The position numbers were made by a program, and so were the translations under genes. The notes under the pieces are model-generated. The model saw nothing but the letters and a program-made list of their open reading frames with translations. It was not told the DNA's origin and searched no databases. Below, in pieces: positions 63,110-64,000 of a DNA stretch of 64,000 nt (position 1 is the stretch's first letter; each line of letters opens with the position of its first letter). The DNA is from Bog-473 sp963770645. Lineage in GTDB: Bacteria; Actinomycetota; Acidimicrobiia; Acidimicrobiales; RAAP-2. The DNA lies in the NCBI GenBank assembly GCA_963770645.1, contig CAVYQL010000003.1, positions 992,001 to 1,056,000 on the forward strand, written 5' to 3'.

Positions 63110-63138
63110 CCCGGGGGGACTGCTGGTCCTCCCCCGGG
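63110..63138. terminator. GC-rich hairpin downstream of the GH16 remnant
   Basis: CCCGGGGG (63110-63117) and CCCCCGGG (63131-63138) pair over a 13-nt loop, 30 nt past the leftward stop at 63168. No U-tract. Confidence 0.4.
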
Positions 63139-63167
63139 GACGCGGAGGCGGACCAGCGGGGCGACCC

Positions 63168-63705
63168 CTACGAGGACGGGGACCCGGCCACGACCCAGTC
63201 GACCTGGGCCGTGGCCGGGAGGGGTGTCGAAGAGGCCGAAAAGGCGTTGGTACCCACGCCGAGCGCCTGCGTGAGGGCCATGAAGAACGGCTGGTCGAAG
63301 GGCTCACTGCCCGTCGTCGGATGGTCGACCAGGCAGGTCTGGCCGTTGTAGAGCACCGTGATCGTCCCCGGTGCCCAGTCGACCTCGTAGGTGTTGAACG
63401 TGGCCTGGTTCAGCGTGCAGTCGTAGGCGGTGACGTCGGGGTCACTCGCCGAGCCGGCGTAGTGGACATAAGGCACGTCGAGCCCGGGGTACTGGCTGTA
63501 GAACTCGGCGAAGTCGATGTCTCTCCCGAGTCCGGCCACGCCAGGTACGTGAGGTTCTGCTGGTACAGCCACATCGTCTCTTGCAAGCCGGAGATCGTGG
63601 CGGCTGGCAGCTTGGCGCTGACCTCGAAGGCCCGTACGTCTGGTCGAAGAGCCCGTAGGTGGTGCGGTGGTTCGTTGCGAGTTCGGTGGCGCGCCGCGGA
63701 AGCAC
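63168..63705 (-). pseudogene. Glycoside hydrolase family 16 fragment, multiple frameshifts
   Basis: Read leftwards: ATELATNHRTTYGLFDQTYG, then in a second frame FEVSAKLPAATISGLQETM WLYQQ NLTYLAWPDSGE, then in a third IDFAEFYSQYPGLDVPYVHY ... TFNTYEVDWAPGTITVLYNG to the stop at 63168. Together these give a beta-1,3/1,4-glucanase-like GH16 with catalytic ExDxxE as GE-IDFAE; the break (two extra bases, AC, near 63527-63530) falls right at the first catalytic Glu. The first third of the domain is missing. No longer functional unless both indels are errors. Confidence 0.75.
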
Positions 63706-63760
63706 GAGAGCGGTGTGGTGCCGTCGCTCTCGAGCGTGCGTCGGCTCGGCTCCGCCGGGT

Positions 63761-64000
63761 TCAGAGCGCGGCGAGGACCTCTTCGACCGAGCTCACCTTG
63801 AGACCGGGCCCCGGCTCGACGGCCAACCACGAGACGATCCCGTCGTCGAGGATGGCCGCGTAGCGCTGCGAGCGCTGGCCCAGCCCGAACCCGCTGCCGT
63901 CCATGGTCAGTCCGAGTGCCGCGGTCAGCTCGCCATTGCCGTCCGCCAACATCACCACGGAGTCACCGACCTTCTGATCCTTGCCCCATGCCCCCATGAC
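63761..64000 (-). CDS. Peroxiredoxin (Prx5/redoxin type), C-terminal part; 5' end beyond window
   Basis: The last 79 codons: VMGAWGKDQKVGDSVVMLAD, GNGELTAALGLTMDGSGFGL, GQRSQRYAAILDDGIVSWLA, VEPGPGLKVSSVEEVLAAL. This is the conserved end of thioredoxin-fold peroxiredoxins of the Prx5/AhpE-like type; the peroxidatic Cys lies in the missing N-terminal part. Reduces hydroperoxides using glutathione or thioredoxin in relatives. Confidence 0.88.
   Translation of the reverse strand, partial: VMGAWGKDQKVGDSVVMLADGNGELTAALGLTMDGSGFGLGQRSQRYAAILDDGIVSWLAVEPGPGLKVSSVEEVLAAL

Overview
The window is 64 kb of GC-rich actinobacterial DNA. Several F420/flavin (LLM) oxidoreductases, paired enoyl-CoA hydratases, a P450, an AfsR/SARP-type regulator, LuxR-type ATPase regulators, an Rpf-like secreted protein and frequent GTG starts point to Actinomycetota. 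The style resembles uncultured Acidimicrobiia, but that is inference, because no rRNA or marker gene is present. A notable share of genes are broken by one-base indels, many of them at short G or C runs. This is either real decay or residual sequencing error, and it is marked gene by gene.

Layout. 1-2.4 kb: a secreted Ig-repeat/RTX protein (runs off the left edge) behind a SipW-type signal-peptide protein. 2.9-8.7 kb: a frame-disrupted zinc-ribbon protein, a P450-TetR-LLM operon with a TetR-like operator, and a broken histidine kinase with an intact response regulator. 8.8-12.1 kb: an ABC1/UbiB-type kinase, a Fic protein and a GNAT enzyme. 12.3-16 kb: a possible undescribed modification/restriction cluster, made of a beta-class DNA methyltransferase with an extra C-terminal domain, a 104-aa protein, a nuclease-like protein with an E...D...K arrangement, and a coupled GNAT gene. 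16-22 kb: lipid/aldehyde metabolism genes, a nonapeptide-repeat protein coupled to an RDD membrane protein, and a truncated globin.

The tRNA-Gly(TCC) gene at 22.4 kb is an integration hot spot. A 47-bp piece of its 3' half recurs exactly at 33.75 kb and shorter copies recur at 37.0 and 39.3 kb, so a stack of elements or relics covers about 22.4-39.5 kb. The first segment has a frameshifted tyrosine integrase, a 59-aa excisionase-like gene, arm-type repeats at both ends, and cargo bracketed by two copies of an unrecognised gene pair (small soluble protein + polytopic membrane protein). Each pair lies behind two AGGGA/TCCCT-type palindromes. The next two segments each hold an ECF sigma factor with a membrane-anchored partner. 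The last att copy abuts an integrase relic whose catalytic Tyr is Cys.

39.7-49 kb: a secreted protein with three 139-aa repeats, a broken IPT/TIG fragment, a 1194-aa SARP/AAA regulator, small unknown genes, a secreted protein and an Rpf-like protein. 49-56 kb: a complete oligopeptide ABC transporter operon with an LLM enzyme. 56-64 kb: VOC, DUF1214 and sulfotransferase genes; a PadR-controlled MacB/FtsX-type ABC exporter operon with a PadR-like operator; a broken GH16 glycosidase; and the 3' end of a peroxiredoxin gene.
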